A DNA stretch of 50,686 bases. It comes from Planctomycetota bacterium. GTDB lineage: Bacteria; Planctomycetota; Phycisphaerae; WQYP01. Numbering within the stretch: the first letter of the stretch is position 1; each line of letters opens with the position of its first letter. The notes beneath the pieces were generated by a model, which did not search any database, had not been told where the DNA came from, and saw only the letters and a program-made list of their open reading frames with translations. Positions 26,619-35,346 of the stretch are shown piece by piece. The DNA is taken from contig JAKAEB010000024.1 in the NCBI GenBank assembly GCA_021818445.1, forward strand, positions 1 through 50,686, in the 5' to 3' direction. The translations under genes and the position numbers were made by a program.

Positions 26619-29600
26619 ATGCAAAGACGGATCGCTGAGGTGGTGACCGTGCCGGTTGCCTCAATTGGCAACGCTGCTAACACTGGCTGCTGCCAAAGAC
26701 AGGTCTCACGGCGGGGGTTTTTAGCGGCCCTCTCCGGCGGTGTCGCAGCGGCCGCGATGGCGGCCGATCGACCTGCAATGGCCGGCCCTTTTGAAGAAGG
26801 CGCACTGGCCCGACTCGTACCGCCAGATAAAAAACTGCGCCCGGAGTGGGTCAAATCACTTTTTACCCGCGGCAAACCGACCATTTATTCCAAAGATAAG
26901 GGAGAATTACAGTTTATTGGCATGCCCGTGGGTGGAATCTGCTGCGGAACCGTTTACCTTGGCGGCGATGGCAAGCTTTGGCTTTGGGATATCTTTAATC
27001 AGAATGGATTGGGTATTGAGCCGCGAAATGTGCCTTGGAGCGGCTTCGGCCATCCTCATGCCGTCAACTGCCAGAACGGTGCCAACTATGTTCAACCAGC
27101 CAAAGTGGAAAGCCCGTTCATACAGGAATTTATTTTGCGGGTGAACGGTGAAGTCAAACCACTCGATGCCCGAGGATGGCACCATATCACGTTTCGCGGC
27201 AACTACCCGGTTGGAGAAATAAATTATCGCGACCCATCAAGTCCGGTGCGGGTTAAGCTATCGGCGTATTCACCATTTATTCCGCTCAATACCCACGATT
27301 CCAGCTTGCCGGTAACCATTTGCGAATTTGAAGTTACCAACACCTCGGCGACATCCGCGTCGGTAGAAATAACCGGAATATTACAAAATGCCTGCAGCTT
27401 GTTCACCGCCGGCCCGAACTCTGTCGGCCGTGTGAACACCGTCTATTCCACCGACCGGGCCGTAAGGCTGGACTGCACCTTCGATCTCTCGGCGCTTGAT
27501 AGATCGCAGGCATCCGAACCCAATATCATCGTTAAACGCTTTAACCGCCCCACCACCTATGGCAAATGGAAGACTACGGGCACGGCATTCGGCACCGGCC
27601 CCATCGCTCGGGCCGATATTCCGGCTTATCAGGGGGATGTGGGTGGTGTCGGCCCCCGGGTGGTTAATTCCCACGCCTCAGCACCCGGCTCAACGATTGC
27701 GGAGAGGGATTCCGCCACTGGAACTCTCACCAGTCCTCCCTTCACCATCAAACGACAATTTATTAACTTCTACATCGGCGGTGGAAGCAACATCAACCAA
27801 GTTGGCCTCCGACTGATCGTCAACGGCCAGACCGTCCGCCGCGCCACCGGGCATGACGATAATCATATGCGCCGCGCCAGTTTCGATGTATCCGAATTTA
27901 TCGGCCAGCAAGGCATAATAGAAATTTATGACCACGCCACCGGCCCATGGGGTAACATAGGCGTATCGGATATTGTGCAATCCGATCTGAACGCCGCCGA
28001 GAATCGACGCATCACCGATGCAGACACCGATTTTGGCTCGATGAGCCTGCTGCTGCTTGGCAGCGGGCAAGGATCGGCCGACATTGGCGGAAAGCCAGTT
28101 CTCCAATCCCCCGCCCCGCAGCGCGCTAAGGGCCAATCCCATGGTCCGCTGATTGGCGGCGTCGGACGAACGGTCGCACTTCACGCCGGGGCATCGACAA
28201 CTTTTGTCTTCGCCATTACCTGGCATTTTGCCAATGTCGGCAATCTGCCGGTCGCCGATGCGGCCACGGGTCGCTACTACAGCCGTTTTTTTGGTTCGGG
28301 CGCAGAAGTTGCGGACTATGTGGCAGCGCATTACGCCCGGCTTAGCGGCCAAACCAAATTGTGGCGCGATACATGGTACAACTCCACGCTGCCATGCTGG
28401 TTTTTAGACCGCACGATCTATAACACCGCGTGTCTGGCAACCTCTACCAGTCACCGCTTTGCCAGCGGGCTTTATTGGGGATGGGAGGGCGTTGGCTGCT
28501 GCCCCGGTACATGTACGCATGTTTATGAATTTGCGCAGGCGACCTCGCGATTATTTCCTGATATGGAACGCGATCTGCGCCGGCGCGTCGATTTTGGTAC
28601 CGCATTAAATTTAAAAACCGGCATGATCGGCTATCGTGGGCCGGGTACCGGCCCGGCCACCGATGGGCAGGCGGGGATGATCCTTTGTGCGTACCGCGAG
28701 CATCTCATGAGTGCCGACAATACCTTTCTGGAAGAAATCTGGCCGGGTGTGCGCCTGGCCATCAACTGGTTGATTCATCACAGCGACCCACAAACCGGGT
28801 TGATCACCGGTCCGCAGCCCAACACGCTGGACGCCGCATGGTATGGCCAAATCGCATGGATCAGCGGCCTGTATGCGGCCGCACTTAAGGCCGGGCGGGA
28901 AATGGCTTTAATCATGGGCGAACATGGCTATGCGGCAACATGCGAACGATTATTTAATAAATGTCGCCGGTCGATCGAAACCCGCCTCTTTAATGGCCGC
29001 TATTTCATCCAGAAGAAAGACCCTCGCCATCCCCACGCACTGGGCACCTATGACGCATCATTTATTGAGCAGGTGCACGGGCAATCGTGGGCCTGGCAAG
29101 TTGGGCTTGGCCGTGTGCTCGACCGGCGGAAAACGGTTGCCGCGCTCAAGTCACTATACCGCTACAACTTCACGCTTAATGTCGGCCCATTCCGGCAGGC
29201 CAACCCCGCCGGGCGTCCCTATGCACTCGCCGGAGATGGCGGATTGATTATGGCCACCAATCCGGAGGGACTTAAACGCCCGTTCGGCAATCACTCCGCG
29301 TGGCAGTATGGTTATTTTGATGAATGCATGTCCGGCTTTGAACATCAAGCCGCCAGCCATATGATCGCCGAGGGTTTGCTGCTTGAGGGCCTGGCCGTCA
29401 CTCGCGCTATTGAAGACCGCTACAGCGCCCGTATGCGCAATCCATTTAATGAAATTGAATGCAGCGATCATTATTCACGATCCATGGCCAGCTACGGATC
29501 ATTCATTGCCATGTGTGGCTATCAGTATGACGGGCCGCGTGGTTATATGGCCATCAACCCCCGACTGCGGCCCGAGAGATTCAAAGCCGCATTTACATCT

Positions 29601-29852
29601 GCAGATGGTTGGGGCAGCATTTCTCTCCGCGGGTCCAAGCATAACACCCGTGCCGAAATCCATGTGGCATGGGGTAAACTGAAATTGAAGTCTCTCGGAC
29701 TGCCCACCGGCGGGCGCAAAACACTCTCGGTGGTGATTGGCAAAAAGCACATCCCGGCCACGTTGGCTCTTAAAGACGGCCAGCACATTATTAATTTCGC
29801 TCATGAAGTTGAGTTGCACGCTGGCGAGACGATGCTGATTTTACGATCGTAA
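26619..29852 (+). CDS. GH116-type glycoside hydrolase with inserted beta-sandwich domain
   Basis: This 1077-residue protein is a DUF608/GH116 enzyme; family activities include beta-glucosidase, beta-xylosidase and glucosylceramidase. The N-terminal domain begins around residue 85 (GMPVGGICCGTVYLGGDGKLWLWD), and the helical barrel starts near residue 585. Asp738 in NTLDAAWYGQ matches the family acid/base motif; the nucleophile may be Glu623 in GWEGVGCCPGTC, less certain. A Tat signal is at residues 28-48 (SRRGFLAALSGG). Residues about 311-455 are an insert resembling the beta-sandwich found with GH32-type enzymes (FINFYIGGG, VGLRLIVNGQ, EIYDHATGPWG, VSDIVQSD). ATG 26619 has only a weak GGCGGGG site. 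It follows the GH172 pair by 31 bases and probably belongs to the same transcript, finishing oligosaccharide breakdown. Confidence 0.88.
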   Translation: MQRRIAEVVTVPVASIGNAANTGCCQRQVSRRGFLAALSGGVAAAAMAADRPAMAGPFEEGALARLVPPDKKLRPEWVKSLFTRGKPTIYSKDKGELQFIGMPVGGICCGTVYLGGDGKLWLWDIFNQNGLGIEPRNVPWSGFGHPHAVNCQNGANYVQPAKVESPFIQEFILRVNGEVKPLDARGWHHITFRGNYPVGEINYRDPSSPVRVKLSAYSPFIPLNTHDSSLPVTICEFEVTNTSATSASVEITGILQNACSLFTAGPNSVGRVNTVYSTDRAVRLDCTFDLSALDRSQASEPNIIVKRFNRPTTYGKWKTTGTAFGTGPIARADIPAYQGDVGGVGPRVVNSHASAPGSTIAERDSATGTLTSPPFTIKRQFINFYIGGGSNINQVGLRLIVNGQTVRRATGHDDNHMRRASFDVSEFIGQQGIIEIYDHATGPWGNIGVSDIVQSDLNAAENRRITDADTDFGSMSLLLLGSGQGSADIGGKPVLQSPAPQRAKGQSHGPLIGGVGRTVALHAGASTTFVFAITWHFANVGNLPVADAATGRYYSRFFGSGAEVADYVAAHYARLSGQTKLWRDTWYNSTLPCWFLDRTIYNTACLATSTSHRFASGLYWGWEGVGCCPGTCTHVYEFAQATSRLFPDMERDLRRRVDFGTALNLKTGMIGYRGPGTGPATDGQAGMILCAYREHLMSADNTFLEEIWPGVRLAINWLIHHSDPQTGLITGPQPNTLDAAWYGQIAWISGLYAAALKAGREMALIMGEHGYAATCERLFNKCRRSIETRLFNGRYFIQKKDPRHPHALGTYDASFIEQVHGQSWAWQVGLGRVLDRRKTVAALKSLYRYNFTLNVGPFRQANPAGRPYALAGDGGLIMATNPEGLKRPFGNHSAWQYGYFDECMSGFEHQAASHMIAEGLLLEGLAVTRAIEDRYSARMRNPFNEIECSDHYSRSMASYGSFIAMCGYQYDGPRGYMAINPRLRPERFKAAFTSADGWGSISLRGSKHNTRAEIHVAWGKLKLKSLGLPTGGRKTLSVVIGKKHIPATLALKDGQHIINFAHEVELHAGETMLILRS

Positions 29853-29980
29853 ATCTGCCGTCCGCCAATCCATAAATTGCGGCCTCACAAAACGGCCATG
29901 GGAGACCAACTCAACACCCGTTCCCCCATCTGATTCAGAGCGCGGCTTTGGGCGCAGCGTTATCCATGCCGACGGGGCGA

Positions 29981-31321
29981 TTATCCCGGGGGCAAAATCT
30001 TCCACTGTCTTCGGTGCCGCAGCGCAACCGCCAGCGCCAATAAACTCAGCAGCAGAATGAATGGCGTTGGCTCGGGAGTGGGCGTGGGACTCATATCGGC
30101 TGGTAGATTGCCCATCAGGGTATCCTCGGCAAATGCCTGAATTTGTGCCAGCGTCATTTCATCCGCCGAAACCGGTATCGACATGGCAATGTCTATTTGT
30201 CCTGTATACGGATTAATGTCCATGATTCCGGAATAGTTGTCGCCCGCCGTGCCACTAGTGTCCATAAATGGCACAAGGTAATCTTTCACGGTTGAACCGG
30301 GGGAATCGGCTATCTGCAATACGTCCGCCGGGTTGGTATCGGCTTTGTGGCCGGCACTGAAACCGACTTCCTCGGAGAGATTCACTGTGGCTTCATCACT
30401 CGTGGCATCGGTAATCGCCTGACTGGCCGATATTTCTGTGGCGGTGGCGAGATTAATCGGTGCCGCCACTGGGATACTGTTGACCGTGCCCAAATCCGGA
30501 ATCGGCGGAGTTGTGGAGTACGGGTCGGCAACGCTGACATACCGCCCGCCCCAGATGGTGGCATTCCATGTCGGCGAAAGTGGGGTAAAAAGTTGGCTTA
30601 AAAATGGATTGAAGTTGGTGATGGCACCATTGGGCGCTACAAAAGGCGTGGTGACATTTGAAAAATAGGCAATGCCATCACCCAGAACGGACGGCGGTAA
30701 GTGGTTGGCAATCGCGTAGCCGGTCCATGGATCCGCCACGTCGAAGCCGTCAATCGTGTACGCTGCGCCGGGTGCAGGTGCTGCACCGCCGGGAGCCGTC
30801 TCGACTGCCCACACCGCATCCCAATGTTGGCCGCCGTGAACCACGATGCCCACTGGAATACCGGTTGTGGCGATGGCGTTGGCTATGTTACGTTCAGCCG
30901 CATCGTACCCGGCACTTCCATTGATGTATTGCGACCAATTATTTCCCGGCGCGGCGGCGGGAAGCGCACCGGGAAAACCCGGGCCATTGGCCATACCGCT
31001 GGGCAAGGTTCCACCGATCGTAAAGCCGGATACATTCAACTGCACAATTTGGGAAGTGACGTAAAGCGCATTTTGAGATGGCATCACGAACCCGGGATTC
31101 GCCGCGGTCACTGCAGTGGCTGAAAGCATCATCTGCATGGTGCCCTCGCCGCAGTAGTATGAGGTTTGCTGCCCAGCGTAGGTGGAACCGGGCGTTCCGT
31201 AAAAATCTGCCCGCGCCGCCGACATGCCCAGGCCGAAACATGTGGCACCGGTCAGCAATCCGACCGTCAATATGCGAGGTTTGCGCGGCATCCGAACGAA
31301 ATGACGGGATGGAAAAAACAT
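29981..31321 (-). CDS. C39-like cysteine peptidase-fold protein with PEP-CTERM-like tail
   Basis: The 446-residue protein has a signal peptide (residues 15-38, cleaved near ARADF) and then a papain/C39-like core: Gln51-Gln52 and Cys57 in GQQTSYYCGEGTMQMML, His166 in HGGQHWDAVWAV and an Asp (probably Asp197) in DGFDVADPW. That Cys-His-Asp order is what C39-type peptidases use to cut peptides, often after double Gly. The C-terminus ends with TPTPEPTPF, a hydrophobic helix and LRHRRQW, a PEP-CTERM-like tail. ATG 31321 follows AAAGGGGG closely and is preferred over longer starts. No ABC transporter domain or neighbour is present, so it is a stand-alone surface protein. Activity is inferred from motif order; a non-catalytic role is possible. 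Confidence 0.75.
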   Translation of the reverse strand: MFFPSRHFVRMPRKPRILTVGLLTGATCFGLGMSAARADFYGTPGSTYAGQQTSYYCGEGTMQMMLSATAVTAANPGFVMPSQNALYVTSQIVQLNVSGFTIGGTLPSGMANGPGFPGALPAAAPGNNWSQYINGSAGYDAAERNIANAIATTGIPVGIVVHGGQHWDAVWAVETAPGGAAPAPGAAYTIDGFDVADPWTGYAIANHLPPSVLGDGIAYFSNVTTPFVAPNGAITNFNPFLSQLFTPLSPTWNATIWGGRYVSVADPYSTTPPIPDLGTVNSIPVAAPINLATATEISASQAITDATSDEATVNLSEEVGFSAGHKADTNPADVLQIADSPGSTVKDYLVPFMDTSGTAGDNYSGIMDINPYTGQIDIAMSIPVSADEMTLAQIQAFAEDTLMGNLPADMSPTPTPEPTPFILLLSLLALAVALRHRRQWKILPPG

Positions 31322-31929
31322 AACTGCCCCCTTTAATCGCCGCCGAGTTGTCAAAAAACTCACACGCCGGGAAAAACGGCGCATGGACACTGCGTCAGTG
31401 CGCAGCGCCATTGGTACCGTGGCGAAGGGGCGGCTTTCTCCACAACGGTGCCCGTGGAAACGGTCGCGACCACGCTGCGCGGCTGGAACTCATCAATGAT
31501 GAAATTCGTGGCGGCGGATTGAGACCCCTTGGGCCGATCGCTTGCTCGGCCGCTGCGAAATGGTCGAAATTGCAATACCAAAAGGACACATTTTTCTGTT
31601 GAACTTCCAAGGCCGACGACCACCAAGGCGTACCGCTGAAGATACCCCACGCCCAAGCACGCAGGCCGATGCCCCCGCGACCAGATAGGTGCGATGCACG
31701 GGGGCCACATGAAAACAGCGCGACCGCTAACGACCGCCAGCAACCGACAGCATCAGGCGGGCGCGTAGCGAAGGCGACCGACAGAAGATATACGTCGCGG
31801 GGCGAGAGCACATTGCACATTGTGCACCCCTATTTAGACGGTCTGCAGCGTAACATGCCTTCGCATGTGGTAACCCCGAAATCCTGCCAAGTCCAATCGC
31901 CGCCCGCACCTGCGTCTGCAACAGTCCGT
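31322..31929. other. Intergenic region without supported genes
   Basis: This 608-base stretch separates two minus-strand PEP-CTERM-type genes. Open frames occur on both strands, the longest 141 codons on the minus strand at 31395-31820, but they overlap in several frames, lack domains and lack ribosome sites. A short stem (CGCCG with CGGCG near 31365-31381) is the only structure seen. It presumably holds the promoter of the C39-like gene and the 3' end of the upstream transcript. Confidence 0.4.
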
Positions 31930-32835
31930 TCAGGCCCGCCGCCGACGTGGCAGAAACAGCAGGCCCACCAACCCAAGAGCCACCATCGTCATCGCGTAGG
32001 GTTCAGGTGTGCTGATGTCGAAGTGCACGCCCGAAGAATAGAAATCCTGAACCTCGGCACCCGCATAAGTACTGAAATCGGAATTAAGAAATTGGACAAA
32101 ATCAAGCTCGCCCATGTAGGTTTCCCCGGGTGCCAGAATTCCCGCCGGCAACGTGGCGCTTGTTGATAGCCCGTTGAGCGCTCCGGTCTGGCCCGGCAAT
32201 GGAGATTGGTAGATGGGATTGCCGCTGGAATCTGCTACTACCAACCGGACAAAATCACTGGCACTGCCGTCGGTAAAGCCACTCCAGTTGACGGTGACTG
32301 GGCCGTTTGCGTCAGCAGATTGGAGGCTTGCCAAGTTGGTGATGTCTGGAGTGCCGGGGTACTGGACAGCAGGTAGCTGGACAGCAGGCAGCAGCAGGCC
32401 GAAGGTGGGATTGATACCATCAATGGTATTGAACTTCAGCGTATAGTTGCCAGCCGGAAATGCCGCGTCGAGGCTGGCCTGGGTGGCAAACTTTGGGAAA
32501 GTATGCTGGTAATTCACGCCCACAATAGAGCCGTCGGTGAAGATACCATTGCCGCCCGCGGGGCTTGGCAGCGTATAGCTGCCGGAACTTGCGCCCGTCA
32601 GCGTCCCGTCGGTGATGCTGTAGTTGCCCGATGATGGCGATGAAAGGCCCCACACCAGAACATTAAAGCGATAGGGGTTGTTGCCAGAGAGCACAGGCGC
32701 ATTGCCAGCCGTTTGTGAATAAATCACTGATTTACCAAAGATGGCATTGGTAAAATCAGGGGTAGGCTGTGCGGCAACCGTACCAATCCCCACTACGGCC
32801 GATACACTTAAGGCCCAAAAACCAATAACGCGCAT
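31930..32835 (-). CDS. PEP-CTERM protein
   Basis: The 301-residue product has a signal peptide (residues 1-22, MRVIGFWALSVSAVVGIGTV then AAQP), a beta-rich body and a C-terminal tag of STPEPYAMTM, a hydrophobic helix and PRRRRA, typical of exosortase substrates. Residues about 150-270 (PDITNLASLQSADANGPVTV onward) resemble a fibronectin-III-like or similar adhesive beta-sandwich. No catalytic residues are recognised. ATG 32835 has an AAGGAG site eight bases upstream. A short in-frame tandem repeat near 32362-32391 gives a doubled LPAVQ. It is the upstream neighbour of the C39-like gene, but 608 bases apart, so they may be separate transcripts. Confidence 0.86.
   Translation of the reverse strand: MRVIGFWALSVSAVVGIGTVAAQPTPDFTNAIFGKSVIYSQTAGNAPVLSGNNPYRFNVLVWGLSSPSSGNYSITDGTLTGASSGSYTLPSPAGGNGIFTDGSIVGVNYQHTFPKFATQASLDAAFPAGNYTLKFNTIDGINPTFGLLLPAVQLPAVQYPGTPDITNLASLQSADANGPVTVNWSGFTDGSASDFVRLVVADSSGNPIYQSPLPGQTGALNGLSTSATLPAGILAPGETYMGELDFVQFLNSDFSTYAGAEVQDFYSSGVHFDISTPEPYAMTMVALGLVGLLFLPRRRRA
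32362..32391. repeat. 15-base tandem duplication inside a PEP-CTERM gene
   Basis: Two adjacent 15-base units (32362-32376 and 32377-32391) match at 14 of 15 positions and keep the reading frame, doubling the pentapeptide LPAVQ on the minus strand. It may allow length variation between strains. Confidence 0.7.
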
Positions 32836-32996
32836 GAAAGCACTCCTTCAACATAACCTGATTGTCGCCGATGCAAATTCCCAACCAGCCGTGATGCCGG
32901 CCGCATGGCCCACACGGAGGGAGTCTAATTCATGAATTTTTCATTTCAATTCCCCCGAACAGGGGAATCCGGATAAAAATCAGGGGGGACAGTGCG

Positions 32997-33013
32997 GCAG
33001 GCATTCAGCCTGC
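32997..33013 (-). terminator. Possible weak terminator after the LuxR-type gene
   Basis: A six-base-pair stem (32997-33002 with 33008-33013, five-base loop) lies about 50 bases beyond the stop at 33062. On the minus strand a short T run follows only about 15 bases later, so it is a poor match to a rho-independent terminator. A second seven-base-pair stem is at 32949-32955 with 32962-32968, and a perfect 12-base palindrome at 32927-32938. Confidence 0.3.
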
Positions 33014-33061
33014 GCTGACCGTTGCCAATCATAAGCGGATCGTTGGGCGACACCGTCAGAA

Positions 33062-33847
33062 TCAAAGCCGAAGGCGTCCCTGCGATTGCATTTTGATATG
33101 GTTGAATCGCGCCAACAATTCTCCCCGCGAATGGACGGAAAAGCGAAGATGAAGTTCCTTTACATATTCGTGCACGGTACCCATTTTGCACCCCAGCCGG
33201 CCGGCCACTTGCTTTTCTGATAATCCGTCGGAAAGCAGAATAAGCGTGTCCATAAGCCGCGGCGACAGGTGGGGTAAATTTTTAGCGTCCGATGCCATCT
33301 GCTTTTTGCCGTCGGACAGGATGGCTATCTTCAATTCGGCATGAAATGCCGCCAGCAGAGATCGGTCGCGCCCGGAGAATGGCAGATCATCCGCACCACG
33401 CAGAATGTAAATGGATTGCCGGGTACGCATGCGATCAAAACGCTGACAGGATTGAATCATATGGCCGCAGCGCGACCCCGCGTGGATAAAAGCCTTTGGA
33501 ATTTCCGGGTGCCCGGCCACGACCGCCACGCCTGTGGCACCCACCTTAAGGTTACCAGCTTCACTGCGCAATGGATTAATCGAATTGCCAACCTTATCGG
33601 CAACTGCCCGTCCTTGAAGCGCCCGGCCATCGGGAAGCGCTACAACAATGCCGGAATCGCCGCCGCAGGGCTGACCGGCACCATATCTCGCGGTACCGGC
33701 TTCGGCGCAAACAGCCAGCCGCCCCGCCAGCAATTGACAGAGGCGGCCAAGCATCATCGGTTTCCACATGTCCGGATGCGAGCCAACCTCGCGCAGGACA
33801 CCTATTAACCTGAAAATGGATTGAATATCGCCCGCATCAAGTTTCAT
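33062..33847 (-). CDS. LuxR-type HTH transcriptional regulator
   Basis: This 261-residue regulator ends with a LuxR-like helix-turn-helix (about residues 195-255): LSPRLMDTLILLSDGLSEKQ then VAGRLGCKMGTVHEYVKELH and FSVHSRGELLARF. The N-terminal 180 residues, with a Cys-containing patch around residues 45-65, are a possible sensor domain of no family I can name, perhaps GAF-like. I chose ATG 33847, which has a GGGGGG tract five bases upstream; a GTG at 33880 would extend it by 11 residues. It is divergent from the APH-family kinase gene, with 212 bases between. It could control either side; no target is evident. The C-terminal family call is firm. Confidence 0.8.
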   Translation of the reverse strand: MKLDAGDIQSIFRLIGVLREVGSHPDMWKPMMLGRLCQLLAGRLAVCAEAGTARYGAGQPCGGDSGIVVALPDGRALQGRAVADKVGNSINPLRSEAGNLKVGATGVAVVAGHPEIPKAFIHAGSRCGHMIQSCQRFDRMRTRQSIYILRGADDLPFSGRDRSLLAAFHAELKIAILSDGKKQMASDAKNLPHLSPRLMDTLILLSDGLSEKQVAGRLGCKMGTVHEYVKELHLRFSVHSRGELLARFNHIKMQSQGRLRL

Positions 33848-34059
33848 AAGTTCCCCCCGAATATTGTCCCACTCGTTCACATCGAGGTATGTCTAAACGA
33901 TACCGCGCAGCCTGGCAGGCGACAAGGATCGTCCGACCTGCCGGGCCGTTTTTGTCTCATAACCTGCCAAAAACGCCATAAAGCATCGCGGCTATTGGGG
34001 GCGGCGCACATTGATAACCGATGACAGACGCAGGGTTTTGGTCGTATTGAAGGGACCTA

Positions 34060-35223
34060 TTGAAAGGGGATCATCTCCATTTTCACGGCGACGAACTCGC
34101 CATCGTGCTGAGCCGATTTGACCTGGGTCAAATCTCGGCCGCGGCGGCGTTTGATCGCGGTTGTAAGCGATCACCGAAAGCCAAGATCGTTTGCGAAAAG
34201 GGTACGTTTTTACTCAAGCGGCGGGCCAGCGGTAAGGATTCGCCAGAGCGGGTGGCCACCTCGCATAGAATCCAAACTTTACTGTTAAATGAAGGCTTCC
34301 CCACTGCCCGGTTGATGACCAACCGCGTGGATGGAAAAACAGCACTTACCTTCGATGGCCATACCTATGAACTTTTTGAATATGTCCGGGGCAAGCGTTT
34401 TCATCGCACCGTGGGGCAACTGATTCAAGCCGGGGCGATGCTTGCACGCTACCACCGGATATTGGCATCCTCGGGAGCCGAGTTGACACTGCCCACTGGC
34501 GGAGTGCATCAATCTGGTCAGGTGCAGAAAATATTTCGTAAGTTGGTGGCCGCAGATTTGGGCAACGGCAATGAGACACTGCGTGCGAGTTTGCAGCGGG
34601 CGCTGGCGCGGTTGGGGACCCTTTACCATACGGCGGCCACGCGCGTGAACCAGCTTGGCTACAACGACTGGCCACTGGTGGTGACGCATTGCGATTGGCA
34701 CCCCGGCAATTTACTTTTTGATAATGGCCGGATTTTGGCGGTGCTGGATCATGATTCACCGCGGCGGCAGCCACGGATTGCGGATATTGCCTGCGGGATG
34801 CTGCAGTTTTCCATCCGGGCGGATGCTTCCGATGGTGGGGGCTTTGACCCGAGCATTGACATGAAATCGGCGCGGCAATTTTTAATCGGCTACGACAGCT
34901 TTGATGTGGTGAGCGTGGCGGAAATTAAGGTGATTCCATGGCTGATGATAGAAGCCATTGCCGCCCGGGTGGCGGTGGGGCTGGCGTCCAAAATTTTTGA
35001 TGGTGGCGAAGCGGCAGCGTCGCTGATACTGATGATGGACGCCAGGGCTGCGTGGATGGCGGACAATGCTCAAAGCATCATTCATGAATTGCTCAAGCCG
35101 ATGGATATACCCACTTCTATGGCCGCGACGGGCCTTTCAATAAGCGATGCGGGGGTGACTTCGGGCCGCAGGGAGGGGGCGGAATTGATCTTTCAAACCC
35201 GCCCGGCAGAAAAGACACTCTAA
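34060..35223 (+). CDS. APH-family phosphotransferase (HSK II/choline kinase-like)
   Basis: The 387-residue protein has the aminoglycoside phosphotransferase/choline kinase fold. Its catalytic loop is THCDWHPGNLLFDNG, followed by the metal-binding segment ILAVLDHDSPRRQPRIADIA, where the Asp after the usual IDFD position is present. The N-lobe nucleotide-binding region includes FLLKRRASGK. It likely phosphorylates a small hydroxyl-containing metabolite in the cytoplasm; a role in resistance is not implied. The start appears to be TTG 34060 with AAGGGA a few bases upstream; no ATG gives the full N-lobe. About 100 bases downstream the T6SS operon begins on the same strand, without sign that they belong together. 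Confidence 0.82.
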   Translation: MKGDHLHFHGDELAIVLSRFDLGQISAAAAFDRGCKRSPKAKIVCEKGTFLLKRRASGKDSPERVATSHRIQTLLLNEGFPTARLMTNRVDGKTALTFDGHTYELFEYVRGKRFHRTVGQLIQAGAMLARYHRILASSGAELTLPTGGVHQSGQVQKIFRKLVAADLGNGNETLRASLQRALARLGTLYHTAATRVNQLGYNDWPLVVTHCDWHPGNLLFDNGRILAVLDHDSPRRQPRIADIACGMLQFSIRADASDGGGFDPSIDMKSARQFLIGYDSFDVVSVAEIKVIPWLMIEAIAARVAVGLASKIFDGGEAAASLILMMDARAAWMADNAQSIIHELLKPMDIPTSMAATGLSISDAGVTSGRREGAELIFQTRPAEKTL

Positions 35224-35346
35224 ATCAAGGGCCGCACAGGGGTCTGTCCTAAGTCGATACGGGTGCTGGTGGCGACGTTTTTTTTAATGGCTCGACACGG
35301 CGCATAGATCGGGTACATTTGCATGGCCCAAGATGAGGTGACGCCC

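Noticed and set aside
31395..31820. A 141-codon minus-strand frame between two PEP-CTERM genes
   Set aside because: Competes with other frames in the same span, no recognisable domain, no signal peptide and no ribosome site.
35270..35300. Poly-T tract before tssA as a terminator
   Set aside because: The upstream bases do not form a convincing stem, so I left it out as a terminator.
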